Position numbers and translations under genes: made by a program | The notes under the pieces: generated by a model | What the model saw: only the letters and a program-made list of their open reading frames with translations | Databases searched by the model: none | What the model was told of the DNA's origin: nothing | Shown: piece by piece, positions 23,936 to 32,359 of the stretch | Layout of the letters: each line of letters begins with the position of its first letter | Position numbering within the stretch: the first letter of the stretch is position 1 | NCBI GenBank assembly: GCA_947245515.1 | Contig: CAMXQV010000017.1 | Span: 1-32,359, forward strand | From: an uncultured Clostridium sp. | GTDB lineage: Bacteria > Bacillota > Clostridia > TANB77 > CAG-508 | Length of the DNA stretch: 32,359 nt | Reading direction: 5' to 3'

Positions 23936-24572
23936 TGTATATTTAGTTAGACATGCTGAGACTATTGGAAATATAGAAAAAAGATTAACTGGAAGGCAAG
24001 ATTATGAGCTCACAATTAGTGGTAAAGACTCAACTATTAAATTAGCTAAAAAGTTAAAGGATATTAGATTTGATAAAATATATTCAAGTACTTCAAAAAG
24101 GACCTTAAAAACAATAGAGCCTTTATCAAAATTAAATAATGTAAAAATAGAGCAATTAGAAGATTTATGTGAAATGTATTTTGGAATTTATGATGGTTGG
24201 AAATGGGAAGAAGTAAATAAGATTGATCCACAAATTAAAGAAAACCAAAATAAAATTAATGAGATATATGGTATTCCAGAGCAAGAAACTATGAGAGATG
24301 TTGCAGATAGAATGTACAATTGCATTTCAAAGATTGTGACAGAAAATATAGGAAAAAATATTTTAATATGTTCACATGGTGTAGCGATAGAAGCTTTTTT
24401 AAGAAAAATTGTTAATTTAGAATTTAAATATGAGAGAGAAAAATTTTGCCAACATAATTGTGCATTAAATAAAGTTATTTTTGATAATGGAAAGTTTATA
24501 ATAGAAGATTATTTAGCAGATATAAGTTTTTTAGAAATTAAAAATTGTACAAAAAATATACTTGAAAAATAA
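23922..24572 (+). CDS. histidine phosphatase superfamily protein (phosphoglycerate mutase-like)
   Basis: A 216-residue protein. The catalytic LVRHAETIGN (the RHG motif, here RHA) is followed by YSSTSKRTLKTIEPL, CEMYFGIYDGWKW and the second histidine in CSHGVAIEAF. It probably removes phosphate from a small molecule such as a sugar phosphate; the substrate cannot be told. I start it at ATG 23922, seven bases after AAGGAG. It overlaps the glycosyltransferase by 14 bases in another frame, so the two are coupled. Confidence 0.85.
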   Translation: MMKTDVYLVRHAETIGNIEKRLTGRQDYELTISGKDSTIKLAKKLKDIRFDKIYSSTSKRTLKTIEPLSKLNNVKIEQLEDLCEMYFGIYDGWKWEEVNKIDPQIKENQNKINEIYGIPEQETMRDVADRMYNCISKIVTENIGKNILICSHGVAIEAFLRKIVNLEFKYEREKFCQHNCALNKVIFDNGKFIIEDYLADISFLEIKNCTKNILEK

Positions 24573-24857
24573 AAAAAAGTGATATAATTTAAAAAAGAAA
24601 AAATGAAAAAAACAAAAACAAGGACAACGTAAATAATACAATAACTAAAAGAGAGCCAAAGGTAGGTGTGATTTGGCAAGTAAAAATTATTTAATATCAC
24701 CTTGTTGTTGCTAGCTGAAAAAAAAGGAAGTAAGCAAAGCCGTAAACCTGCGTTAAAGGAAAAAGAGAGAGTAAATAAAAAATAAAAATTTACTAACTTA
24801 GGTGGTAACGCGGAAATCAAAGCCTTTTCGTCCTAAAAAATAGGATGAAAAGGCTTT
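24562..24857 (+). promoter_or_regulatory. isoleucine T-box leader with terminator, upstream of DUF1653 and ileS
   Basis: The gap 24573-25023 holds a T-box. A promoter is likely at TTGAAA 24562 / TATAAT 24583 (short spacing). The stem I base pairs AACAAGG (24617-24623) with CCTTGTT (24700-24706). The apical stem GCCAAA/TTTGGC (24655-24660, 24672-24677) carries the conserved GGTG-rich loop after GAGAG. The specifier is ATC at 24696-24698, followed by the usual A: isoleucine. The T-box bulge sequence is GGTGGTAACGCGG (24801-24813). The terminator arms are 24819-24835 and 24841-24857. Uncharged tRNA-Ile should favour antitermination. The remainder to 25023 is AT-rich with only short dyads, such as ATACTTGC/GCAAGTAT at 24891. 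Confidence 0.9.
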
Positions 24858-25023
24858 TTTGAATTCCTATAGGGAATATTCTATTCCAAGATACTTGCAG
24901 CAAGTATAGTATATTTTAAATTACAAATATACTTAAAAAGGCAAACAAAATGAAAACAAAATATATTATAACAAAATAAATTATAAAAAATACTAATAAT
25001 TAATAAAAAGGAGGAATGAAATT

Positions 25024-25287
25024 ATGCAAGAATTAAAAATTAAAGGAATCTACAAACATTTTAAAGGAGATTACTACTTAGTAGAAGATATAGTAAAAGA
25101 TTCAGAAACAAAGTCAGAAATGGTATTATATAGAAGGCTATATGAAGATGGTGGATTATGGGTAAGACCAATAGAAATGTTTTTATCAGAAGTAGACCAT
25201 AAAAAGTATCCAGAAGTAAAGCAAAAATATAGATTTGAATTACAAAACATAAAAAGTGTAGCAGATAAATTTCAAAAAAATAAATAA
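25024..25287 (+). CDS. DUF1653 family protein
   Basis: An 87-residue protein with the DUF1653 pattern [19 protein letters not shown], then [15 protein letters not shown] and [14 protein letters not shown]. The family function is not established. AAAGGAGG precedes ATG 25024. It lies between the isoleucine T-box and ileS on what appears to be one transcript, so it should be induced by isoleucine starvation together with ileS. No other anomalies. Confidence 0.85.
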   Translation: MQELKIKGIYKHFKGDYYLVEDIVKDSETKSEMVLYRRLYEDGGLWVRPIEMFLSEVDHKKYPEVKQKYRFELQNIKSVADKFQKNK

Positions 25288-25371
25288 AGTCCAAAAACTG
25301 AACAACAAAAAATAAAACAAAAAAGAGACTAAACTGGATTGTTCCAACTGTCTCAAAAGGAGGAAAGAAAA

Positions 25372-28300
25372 ATGTATAAGAAAGTTGAATTAAAAGAAGG
25401 CTTCGTAGGAATGGAGCATGAAGTAGCAAAGAATTGGAAGAAAAAAGACATCATAAAAAAGAACTTTTCTATGAATGAAGGGAAAAGATATTTCACTTTT
25501 TATGATGGACCACCAACTGCAAATGGAAAGCCACATGTTGGACATATTGAAACAAGAGTTATGAAAGATATTATTCCAAGATACAAAGTTATGAAAGGCT
25601 ACAAAGTTATACGAAAAGCTGGATGGGATACACATGGGCTACCAGTAGAGCTTGAAATTGAAAAGAAACTTGGAATATCAGGAAAAGAGCAAATTGAAGA
25701 GTATGGTGTTGAAAAGTTTGTAAAAGAGTGTAAAGAAAGTGTATTTACCTATGTTCACATGTGGGAAGAAATGACAAATAAAGTAGGATATTGGGTTGAT
25801 ATGGAAAATCCATATGTTACATATCATAACGAATATATAGAATCTGTATGGTGGGCCTTAAAACAAATGTGGGAAAAAGGACTTTTATATGAAGGACACA
25901 AGGTAATGCCATATTGTCCTAGATGTGGAACAGCCCTATCATCACATGAAGTTGCACAAGGCTATAAAGACGTAAAAGATTTAACATGTATAGCTAAATT
26001 CAAATTAAAAGAAGGGCAACAACTTGAAGGTAAAAACCTTGAACAAAATACCTATATACTAGCATGGACAACAACACCATGGACCTTGCCATCTAATTTA
26101 GCATTATGTGTAAATAAAGCCTATGAATATGTAGAAGTAAAAGTAAAGGTTTCAAAAGAAGATGAAGAAGCAAAATACGAAAACTATATTTTAGCAAAAG
26201 CTTTAATTGAAAAAGTATTAAAAGAAAAAGAATTTGAAATTACAAAAACCTTTAAAGGTGATAAACTATTAGGAATAAAATATGAAAGACTAATGCCTTT
26301 TGGAGAAGTAGAAGGTAAAGCCTTTGAAGTAATTCATGGAGACTATGTTAATTTAGATGATGGTACTGGAATTGTTCATATTGCACCAGCATATGGAGAA
26401 GATGATAGCTTAGTTTCAAAACAAAATGGAATAACCTTTATAAACTTAGTTGACAAAGCCGGAAAATTTGTAAAAGAAGTAGAGCCATGGGCAGGAAGAT
26501 TTGTTAGAGATTGTAATGAAGATATTTGTAAATGGTTAGCAAACGAAAATAAATTATTTAGTAAAGAAAAACATTTACACTCATATCCACATTGTTGGAG
26601 ATGTGACACACCACTTCTTTACTATCCAAAAGAAAGTTGGTTTGTTGCAATGAGTAAACTAAGAGACCAACTAGTTTCAAATAACAATAAAGTAAATTGG
26701 TATCCAGACACAATAAGAACAGGAAGATTTGGAAAATTCTTAGAAAATGTAATAGACTGGGGAATCTCAAGAGACAGATATTGGGGAACACCACTACCAG
26801 TATGGACTTGTGAAGATGAAAATTGTAGACATCAAGAATGTATTGGTTCAATAGAAGAACTAAAAGAAAAAGCAATAGAATGCCCAGAAGATATAGAATT
26901 ACACAAACCATATATAGATAAGGTACATCTAAAATGTCCTAAATGTGGTAAAAAAATGAATAGAGCTAAAGAAGTAATTGACTGTTGGTTTGATTCTGGC
27001 TCAATGCCATTTGCACAGTGGCATTATCCTTTTGAAAATAAAGAGATGTTTGACAATAATTTCCCAGCAGGTTTTATATCAGAAGCAATTGACCAAACAA
27101 GAGGATGGTTCTATACTTTAACTGCAATAGGTACAGCTTTATTTGAAAGAACACCTTTTGAAAACTGTATAGTATTAGGTCATGTACTAGATGAAAAAGG
27201 ACAAAAAATGTCAAAATCAAAAGGAAATGGAGTAGACCCAATGGTGTTACTAGACCAAGTTGGAGCAGATGCAACAAGATGGCACTTCTACACAGTATCA
27301 GCACCATGGTTACCAACAAGACTAGGACTAAATAATGTGCAAGAGACACAAAGAGGCTTCCTAAGTACTTTATGGAATGTATATTCTTTCTATGTTCTAT
27401 ACGCAGAAATAGACCAATTTAATCCACTTAAATATAAGGACTTCAAACTTACAAATGTAATGGATAAATGGATAATCTCAAAATTGAATACCTTAGTAAA
27501 AGATGTAGATAAAAAATTAGAAAATTATGATATCACGTCAGCAGCTTTACAAATAGAAGCCTTTACAGACGAACTTTCAAACTGGTATGTTCGTAGAAAT
27601 AGAGAGAGATTTTGGTTAACTGAATTAACAGACGAAAAAATAGGTGCATATGTAACCTTATATAAAGTATTAACAACCTTAATAAAAGTATCAGCACCTT
27701 TTGTACCATTTATGACAGATGAAATCTATCAAAATTTAGTTGTAGGGTTAGATAATCAAGCTCCAGAAAGTGTACATTTATGTTTATGGCCAACAGTTAG
27801 TGAAGATGAAATTGATAAAGAATTAGAAAAAGAAATGGATTTAGCCTATAAAATAGTAAAACTAGGACGTAGTAGCAGAAACTCTGCAAACATCAAAAAT
27901 AGGCAACCACTTTCAAAAATGTTAATATCAATAGATACTTTACCACAATACTATGAAGATATTGTAAAAGAAGAACTAAATGTAAAACAAATACAATTAG
28001 GAGCTGAAATGTCTGAATATGTAAATTTTGAAATAAAGCCAAACTTACCAGTTTTAGGAAAAGAATATGGAAAGCTAATTCCAAGAATTAAAGAAGAAAT
28101 ATCAATGAAAAATCAAATGGATTTAGCAAATACAGTAAAAAATGGTGGAGTAGAATATATAGAAATAGATGAAATACAAATAGGACTAAATTCAGAAAAC
28201 TTACTAGTAACAATGCAAGGAAAAGAAGGTTTCGCTTTCAGTGGAGAAGGAGAAATAGGTGTTGTTTTAGATACACATATAACACCAGAACTAAAAGAAG

Positions 28301-28551
28301 AAGGATATGTACGTGAGATTTTATCTAAGGTTCAAAACATGAGAAAAGACAGAGGGTTTGAAGTACTTGATAATATTAACTTATATGTATCTGGAAATGA
28401 AGCTTTGGAAAAAGTTATAAAAGAAAATGAAGAATTAATAAAACATGATACCTTAACACTAAAAATAGTGTATAATGCAGAAAGAGCTGAATATACAGAA
28501 ACCAATATTAATGGAGAAAACCTAAAAATTGATGTAGAAGTCATAAAATAG
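25372..28551 (+). CDS. ileS: isoleucyl-tRNA synthetase, type 2 (eukaryotic-like)
   Basis: Class I synthetase of 1,059 aa. The ATP-binding HIGH motif reads HVGH (55-58, in [13 protein letters not shown]) and the second motif is KMSKS (612-616). An editing (CP1) domain lies between, with TTPWTLPSN. The length and sequence style, such as [18 protein letters not shown], match the longer type 2 IleRS rather than the roughly 920-residue type 1. Type 2 enzymes are known for low sensitivity to mupirocin; whether that holds here is inference. ATG 25372 follows GGAGG; an earlier in-frame ATG at 25339 lacks a site and lies in a small GAGAC/GTCTC hairpin (25325-25354). It is controlled by the T-box upstream. 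Confidence 0.95.
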   Translation: MYKKVELKEGFVGMEHEVAKNWKKKDIIKKNFSMNEGKRYFTFYDGPPTANGKPHVGHIETRVMKDIIPRYKVMKGYKVIRKAGWDTHGLPVELEIEKKLGISGKEQIEEYGVEKFVKECKESVFTYVHMWEEMTNKVGYWVDMENPYVTYHNEYIESVWWALKQMWEKGLLYEGHKVMPYCPRCGTALSSHEVAQGYKDVKDLTCIAKFKLKEGQQLEGKNLEQNTYILAWTTTPWTLPSNLALCVNKAYEYVEVKVKVSKEDEEAKYENYILAKALIEKVLKEKEFEITKTFKGDKLLGIKYERLMPFGEVEGKAFEVIHGDYVNLDDGTGIVHIAPAYGEDDSLVSKQNGITFINLVDKAGKFVKEVEPWAGRFVRDCNEDICKWLANENKLFSKEKHLHSYPHCWRCDTPLLYYPKESWFVAMSKLRDQLVSNNNKVNWYPDTIRTGRFGKFLENVIDWGISRDRYWGTPLPVWTCEDENCRHQECIGSIEELKEKAIECPEDIELHKPYIDKVHLKCPKCGKKMNRAKEVIDCWFDSGSMPFAQWHYPFENKEMFDNNFPAGFISEAIDQTRGWFYTLTAIGTALFERTPFENCIVLGHVLDEKGQKMSKSKGNGVDPMVLLDQVGADATRWHFYTVSAPWLPTRLGLNNVQETQRGFLSTLWNVYSFYVLYAEIDQFNPLKYKDFKLTNVMDKWIISKLNTLVKDVDKKLENYDITSAALQIEAFTDELSNWYVRRNRERFWLTELTDEKIGAYVTLYKVLTTLIKVSAPFVPFMTDEIYQNLVVGLDNQAPESVHLCLWPTVSEDEIDKELEKEMDLAYKIVKLGRSSRNSANIKNRQPLSKMLISIDTLPQYYEDIVKEELNVKQIQLGAEMSEYVNFEIKPNLPVLGKEYGKLIPRIKEEISMKNQMDLANTVKNGGVEYIEIDEIQIGLNSENLLVTMQGKEGFAFSGEGEIGVVLDTHITPELKEEGYVREILSKVQNMRKDRGFEVLDNINLYVSGNEALEKVIKENEELIKHDTLTLKIVYNAERAEYTETNINGENLKIDVEVIK

Positions 28552-28627
28552 TTAAAATTTATAAATTGAAATAATAGAAAAGTTTTAATTGTAAATTTTA
28601 ATATAAAGTAAATGGAGATATATAAGT

Positions 28628-29350
28628 ATGAAACAATATATTGAAAAAATTTATAATAAAGATAAAAAGGAATTTTATAATCAGCTTGAAGATAGAATGA
28701 AAAAAGAAGAAAAAACTTTTATAATTACAGCCAATCCAGAAGTCTTAACCTATGGAGAAAAAGATGAACAATTTGATAAAATATTAATGGCTCAAGAAAC
28801 AATAATAGTTCCAGATGGAATAGGAGTTGTAAAAGGTGCTAAAATCTTTGGAATAAATATACCAGAAAGAATTACAGGGGTTGAATTAACTTATTTATTA
28901 ATGAAGTTATGTGATAAATATAAAAAAAGTATGTATTTATTTGGAGCAACCTCAGAAGTAATGGTAAAAATGAAAACATTAATTGAACAAAAATATTCTA
29001 GAATAGAATTGTTAGGAACTCAAAATGGATATGTTGAAGATAAGCAAGCAGTAATGGAAGACATCAAGGCTAAAAGCCCTGATGTTGTGCTTGTTGCCTT
29101 AGGAGTACCAAGACAAGAAAAGTTAATTTATGAAAATCTAAAAGCTTTTAATAAGGGGATTTTTATTGGAATAGGTGGAAGTTTTGATGTTATTTCAGGA
29201 ACCAAAAAAAGAGCACCAAAAATATTTATAAAATTAAATCTTGAATGGTTATATAGAATTGCCTTTAGTCCTGCTAGATGGAAAAGATTTTATGAAGGAA
29301 ATATAAAATATATATTTAAGCTAAAAAAAGAAGCAAAAAATAAAAAATAG
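28628..29350 (+). CDS. tagA: WecG/TagA/CpsF-family glycosyltransferase
   Basis: GT26 enzyme, 240 aa, which typically transfers N-acetylmannosamine (or a derivative) to undecaprenyl-PP-GlcNAc in wall teichoic acid or capsule synthesis. Family signatures are TANPEVLTYG, VPDGIGVV, ERITGVEL, LFGATSEV, LVALGVPRQEKLI and GIGGSFDVISG. The basic C-terminal tail (RIAFSPARWKRF, then a Lys-rich end) suits membrane association. The next gene is a UDP-GlcNAc 2-epimerase, which would make its donor. A TGGAGA site precedes the ATG. Confidence 0.9.
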   Translation: MKQYIEKIYNKDKKEFYNQLEDRMKKEEKTFIITANPEVLTYGEKDEQFDKILMAQETIIVPDGIGVVKGAKIFGINIPERITGVELTYLLMKLCDKYKKSMYLFGATSEVMVKMKTLIEQKYSRIELLGTQNGYVEDKQAVMEDIKAKSPDVVLVALGVPRQEKLIYENLKAFNKGIFIGIGGSFDVISGTKKRAPKIFIKLNLEWLYRIAFSPARWKRFYEGNIKYIFKLKKEAKNKK

Positions 29351-29368
29351 TCAAAGGTTGAAAGAGAT

Positions 29369-30481
29369 GTGAAAAAAATGATAGATGTAATGGTTGTATT
29401 TGGAACAAGACCAGAAGCAATAAAAGTAGCACCTGTAATAAAAGAATTAGAAAAAAGACCTGAAACCAATCCAATAGTATGTGTAACAGCACAACATAGA
29501 GAAATGCTAGATCAGGTATTAAAAGAATTAGAGATAAAAACAGATTATGATTTAGACATAATGGAACAAGGGCAAACTTTAGCACAAATAACAACAAAAG
29601 CTTTAGTGGGATTAGAAAAGATAATAAAAGAAGCAAAACCAGACCTAGTATTAGTACATGGAGATACAACAACAACCTTTTCAGGTGCTCTTGCAGCCTT
29701 TTATAATTCTACAACAATTGGGCATTTAGAAGCAGGTCTTAGAACCTATAACAAATTTGCACCATATCCAGAAGAAATAAATAGACAAATGGTTAGTGTT
29801 TTAGCAGACTTACATTTTGCACCAACACATAAAAGTAAGCAAAACTTATTAAAAGAAGCGAAAAAAAGTAATATTTATGTAACAGGAAACACAGCAATAG
29901 ATGCCTTAAAATTAACAATAAAAGAAGCCTACAAGAATCCTAAAATAGATGAGTTTTTAAAAGAAGGAAGAGTTATTTTACTTACAGCACATAGAAGAGA
30001 AAACATAGGAACACCAATGGAAAATATCTTTAGAGCAGTTAAAAAAATAGCAGATGAATATGAAGATATAAAAATAATTTATCCAATTCACAAAAATCCA
30101 AAAGTAAGAGAAATTGCAAAAACAATATTTAAAGATGATGAAAAAATCAAAATAATAGAACCATTAGATGTAATAGAATTCCATAATTTGATGAATAAAT
30201 GTTACTTAATCTTAACAGATAGTGGAGGAATACAAGAAGAAGCACCATCACTTGGAAAACCAGTATTAGTTTTAAGAGACACAACAGAAAGACCAGAAGG
30301 AGTAAAAGCAGGAACCTTGAAACTAGTAGGAACAGATGAGCAGGAAATCTATAATCAAACGAAAAAACTATTAGATAACAAAGAAGAATATCAAAAAATG
30401 GCAAAAGCATCAAATCCATATGGAGATGGAAAGGCAAGCAAAAAAATTGTAGATGCAATTATTGATTATTTTAAATATTAA
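29369..30481 (+). CDS. mnaA: UDP-N-acetylglucosamine 2-epimerase (non-hydrolysing)
   Basis: Interconverts UDP-GlcNAc and UDP-ManNAc; 370 aa. Signatures are VFGTRPEAIKVAPV, VCVTAQHREMLDQV, VHGDTTTTF, HLEAGLRT, EEINRQM, TAHRREN and TDSGGIQEEAPSLGKPVLVLR, together covering the substrate and allosteric sites. The start is GTG 29369 or ATG 29378; neither has a strong ribosome-binding site. It lies 18 bases after tagA, consistent with a substrate-supply operon for a ManNAc-containing wall polymer. Confidence 0.95.
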   Translation: MKKMIDVMVVFGTRPEAIKVAPVIKELEKRPETNPIVCVTAQHREMLDQVLKELEIKTDYDLDIMEQGQTLAQITTKALVGLEKIIKEAKPDLVLVHGDTTTTFSGALAAFYNSTTIGHLEAGLRTYNKFAPYPEEINRQMVSVLADLHFAPTHKSKQNLLKEAKKSNIYVTGNTAIDALKLTIKEAYKNPKIDEFLKEGRVILLTAHRRENIGTPMENIFRAVKKIADEYEDIKIIYPIHKNPKVREIAKTIFKDDEKIKIIEPLDVIEFHNLMNKCYLILTDSGGIQEEAPSLGKPVLVLRDTTERPEGVKAGTLKLVGTDEQEIYNQTKKLLDNKEEYQKMAKASNPYGDGKASKKIVDAIIDYFKY

Positions 30482-30499
30482 AGAAAAAGGAAAGTTTAA

Positions 30500-31480
30500 A
30501 TGGAAGAAAAAGTAGATATATTACTTACAACCTATAATACAAATATACAATTTTTAAAAGAGCAGATAGATAGTATATTAAATCAAACTTACAAAAATTT
30601 TAATTTACTTATAAGTGATGATAATTCTATAGATAAAGAATTAATTAAAACTTTAAAAGAATATGAGCAAAAAGATAAAAGAATACAACTATATTTAAAT
30701 AATGAAAATAAAGGTTTTTTAAAAAACTTTGAATATTTATTAAACAAATCAACAGAAAATTATATAATGTTTTCAGATCATGATGATATTTGGCATAAAG
30801 ATAAAATTGAAAAAAGTTTGAAAAAAATAATAGAAAGTGATGTAAGTTTAGTATATTCTGATGCAACGCAAATAGATGAAAAAGGTGAAATCTTACATAA
30901 TAGTTATTTAAAATATAAAAATATGCCCTTTTTACGTGGAAAAGATGACATAAATTTCTTTACCAGACATACAGTAATAGGATGCTCACAGATATTTACA
31001 AAACAAGTTAAAGAAAAAATGTTACCTTTTAAAACTTGTGTAACTGCACATGATTGGATTAGCATATATATTGCAAGCAAAGAGAAAGGGGTAGATTATA
31101 TAGAAGAACCTTTGTTAGATTATCGTTTACATTCTGCAAATGTTTTTGGAGGAAGAAGTTTTAAACAAAATATAAAAAAATGGAAAGCACAAAATAGTAA
31201 AAATTATTCATCTTATCTGAAATATAGAAAAAATGTAATAAAGGATGCTTATTTAAATGGGTGTAAGATGTGTTATGAATATAGTGAACAATATGAGAAA
31301 ATAGAAGAAGAAAAAGTTATTAAATATTATGAAAAATTATTAAAGTCAAAATTTGTGAATTTTAGAATTGATAAATATTTTAAATATTTATATTTCAAGG
31401 GTACTGGTATAAGAGCTATAAAGGAATTAATTATTTTTCATTTTCCAATTTTGGGATATTTAATTTATACAATAAGTTAA
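30500..31480 (+). CDS. family 2 glycosyltransferase (rhamnosyltransferase-like)
   Basis: A 326-residue GT-A transferase. It starts VDILLTTYNTN and carries LLISDDNSID, the metal motif SDHDDIWHKDKIE (about 92-104), a VYSDA block and TAHDWISIYIA. This arrangement is common in rhamnosyl or other wall-polysaccharide transferases. A C-terminal hydrophobic segment (IFHFPILGYLIYTI) may attach it to the membrane. It lies 18 bases after mnaA in the same direction, so it likely works on the same polymer. AAAGGAAAG precedes the ATG. Confidence 0.87.
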   Translation: MEEKVDILLTTYNTNIQFLKEQIDSILNQTYKNFNLLISDDNSIDKELIKTLKEYEQKDKRIQLYLNNENKGFLKNFEYLLNKSTENYIMFSDHDDIWHKDKIEKSLKKIIESDVSLVYSDATQIDEKGEILHNSYLKYKNMPFLRGKDDINFFTRHTVIGCSQIFTKQVKEKMLPFKTCVTAHDWISIYIASKEKGVDYIEEPLLDYRLHSANVFGGRSFKQNIKKWKAQNSKNYSSYLKYRKNVIKDAYLNGCKMCYEYSEQYEKIEEEKVIKYYEKLLKSKFVNFRIDKYFKYLYFKGTGIRAIKELIIFHFPILGYLIYTIS

Positions 31481-31505
31481 TAAAAAAATAAAGGAGAGGA
31501 TAAAA

Positions 31506-32282
31506 ATGAGTGATGTTGAAAAAAAAGATAAAGGAAGTACTGCAAAATGGATTATACTAATTGTTGTACTTGCAATAATTGTTTTAGGAGTAGTAATTGT
31601 AATATTTAAAAATATTTCTAATAAAGAAATTGAGGATTACAAAGGTAAGGTTAGCAATTTAGAAGAATTAATTAAACAAAAAGATGATGAATTAAACAAT
31701 TTACAAGAAAAAGAGAAAGTAGAAAATACAATAGCTACAGAACAAGAAAATAATAGTACATCAGATGCAAAAAAAGATGAAGTAAATAATAATTTAAGTA
31801 CAGAAAATAATCAAATAGATAAAACTAAGAATTCTAATTATTTAGAAGAGTTAGTTAGAACTTTATATAATAGAGCAACTACGGTTACTGTAGAATTTAA
31901 TTATGATGAATTAAATAATAAATCTGAAGCTGAAATAAGAAATTATTTTGAGATTATGTCTGAAGTTTTTACAGATAATGGTCAAAAGATATTTGAAAAA
32001 GAGCATAAAGGATTTATTAATATTAGAAAGGATAAGGCATATATTACAGCTGGTGATGAGAATACAGGTGAGTATTTAATGAATTTGAGTTTTACAAATA
32101 TTAAAGAGAGTAAAGATACTATTACTGCTACAGTTGTTAGAAAGATGTCTAAAGAACCTCTAGTTAATTTTGAGCCAAACGAACGTGATAAAGTGGAGTC
32201 TTATGTTTTGAAAGATGAGTTTGTTGCTAAAAAGGTTGATGGTAATTGGCTTATTGATAAGTATTCTTGGGTTATTCCTTAA
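31506..32282 (+). CDS. membrane-anchored protein with coiled coil, unknown function
   Basis: A 258-residue protein. A short charged cytoplasmic N-terminus leads to one transmembrane helix (about 14-34). A coiled-coil stretch (about 37-66, with KVSNLEELIKQKDDELNNLQ) follows, then an Asn/Glu/Lys-rich linker (70-110) and a C-terminal domain of mixed sheet and helix (about 115-258). The overall shape is an extracytoplasmic domain on a stalk. I do not recognise the C-terminal domain with confidence; it could be an NTF2-like or DUF4878-like fold. GGAGAGG precedes the ATG. Confidence 0.7.
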   Translation: MSDVEKKDKGSTAKWIILIVVLAIIVLGVVIVIFKNISNKEIEDYKGKVSNLEELIKQKDDELNNLQEKEKVENTIATEQENNSTSDAKKDEVNNNLSTENNQIDKTKNSNYLEELVRTLYNRATTVTVEFNYDELNNKSEAEIRNYFEIMSEVFTDNGQKIFEKEHKGFINIRKDKAYITAGDENTGEYLMNLSFTNIKESKDTITATVVRKMSKEPLVNFEPNERDKVESYVLKDEFVAKKVDGNWLIDKYSWVIP

Positions 32283-32334
32283 TTTGAGATTTAATATAAA
32301 AAAGAAAGGGGCTGTAAAAAAAGTCCAAACGAAA

Positions 32335-32359
32335 AATGAGTGAAATATTTTCACTCATT
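32335..32359 (+). terminator. hairpin at the right edge of the window
   Basis: AATGAGTGAAA and TTTCACTCATT are perfect 11-bp arms around TAT. The window ends at the last base of the right arm, so any T-run cannot be seen. It lies about 50 bases past the last gene's stop. Confidence 0.55.

Noticed and set aside
24891..24907. ATACTTGC/GCAAGTAT dyad after the T-box terminator
   Set aside because: The arms are separated by a single base, so no RNA hairpin of that form can close, and no other copy was seen.
1..32359. CRISPR array, tRNA or rRNA genes, prophage or transposase genes
   Set aside because: No regularly spaced repeats, no cloverleaf or rRNA sequence and no integrase or transposase reading frames were seen; the mobile-looking features are limited to short non-coding repeats.

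Overview
The window is very AT-rich and densely coded. It comes from an anaerobic, spore-forming, low-GC Firmicute, probably a gut-type Clostridia lineage. The support is a class III (anaerobic) ribonucleotide reductase, a Pta/AckA acetate pathway, a CwlJ/GerQ spore-germination pair, MurT/GatD lipid II amidation, a T-box leader, strong AGGAGG ribosome-binding sites, and arginine encoded almost only by AGA. No genus can be named from the sequence alone.

Layout. 1-2.6 kb: a small unknown gene, hisS, and a convergent Crp/Fnr-family regulator. 2.6-5 kb: nrdD, divergent from that regulator, with two matching inverted-repeat operators in the shared promoter region. 5-7.1 kb: murT-gatD on the minus strand. 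7.15-7.36 kb: a roughly 210-bp inverted-repeat element whose two ends carry the -35 boxes of the flanking genes. 7.4-9.4 kb: an OmpR-type two-component system. 9.4-10.2 kb: cwlJ-gerQ. 10.3-11.5 kb: thioredoxin and a convergent RluA-type pseudouridine synthase. 11.7-14.3 kb: small unknown proteins, trmB, a DUF4116-like repeat protein and a possible HEPN protein. 14.4-18 kb: pta and two tandem ackA genes. 18-22 kb: a 52-residue protein and a heterodimeric ABC exporter, then a convergent PHP-family phosphatase. 23-24.6 kb: a glycosyltransferase and a histidine phosphatase. 24.6-28.6 kb: an isoleucine T-box, a DUF1653 gene and a type-2-like ileS. 28.6-32.3 kb: a TagA/WecG-type transferase, MnaA/WecB (which would supply UDP-ManNAc to it), another glycosyltransferase and a membrane-anchored protein.

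Most notable observation. Three genes (gatD and both ABC exporter halves) are each split by a +1 frameshift, and each shift falls exactly on an in-frame CGG codon. Skipping the C lets the next codon be read as glycine (GGA or GGT) and restores a full-length conserved protein. Reading by eye through about 9,600 codons, I found only one other in-frame CGG, at codon 6 of the first small gene. This suggests that CGG is poorly decoded or unassigned here and prompts +1 frameshifting, although sequencing error or genuine gene decay must be excluded.
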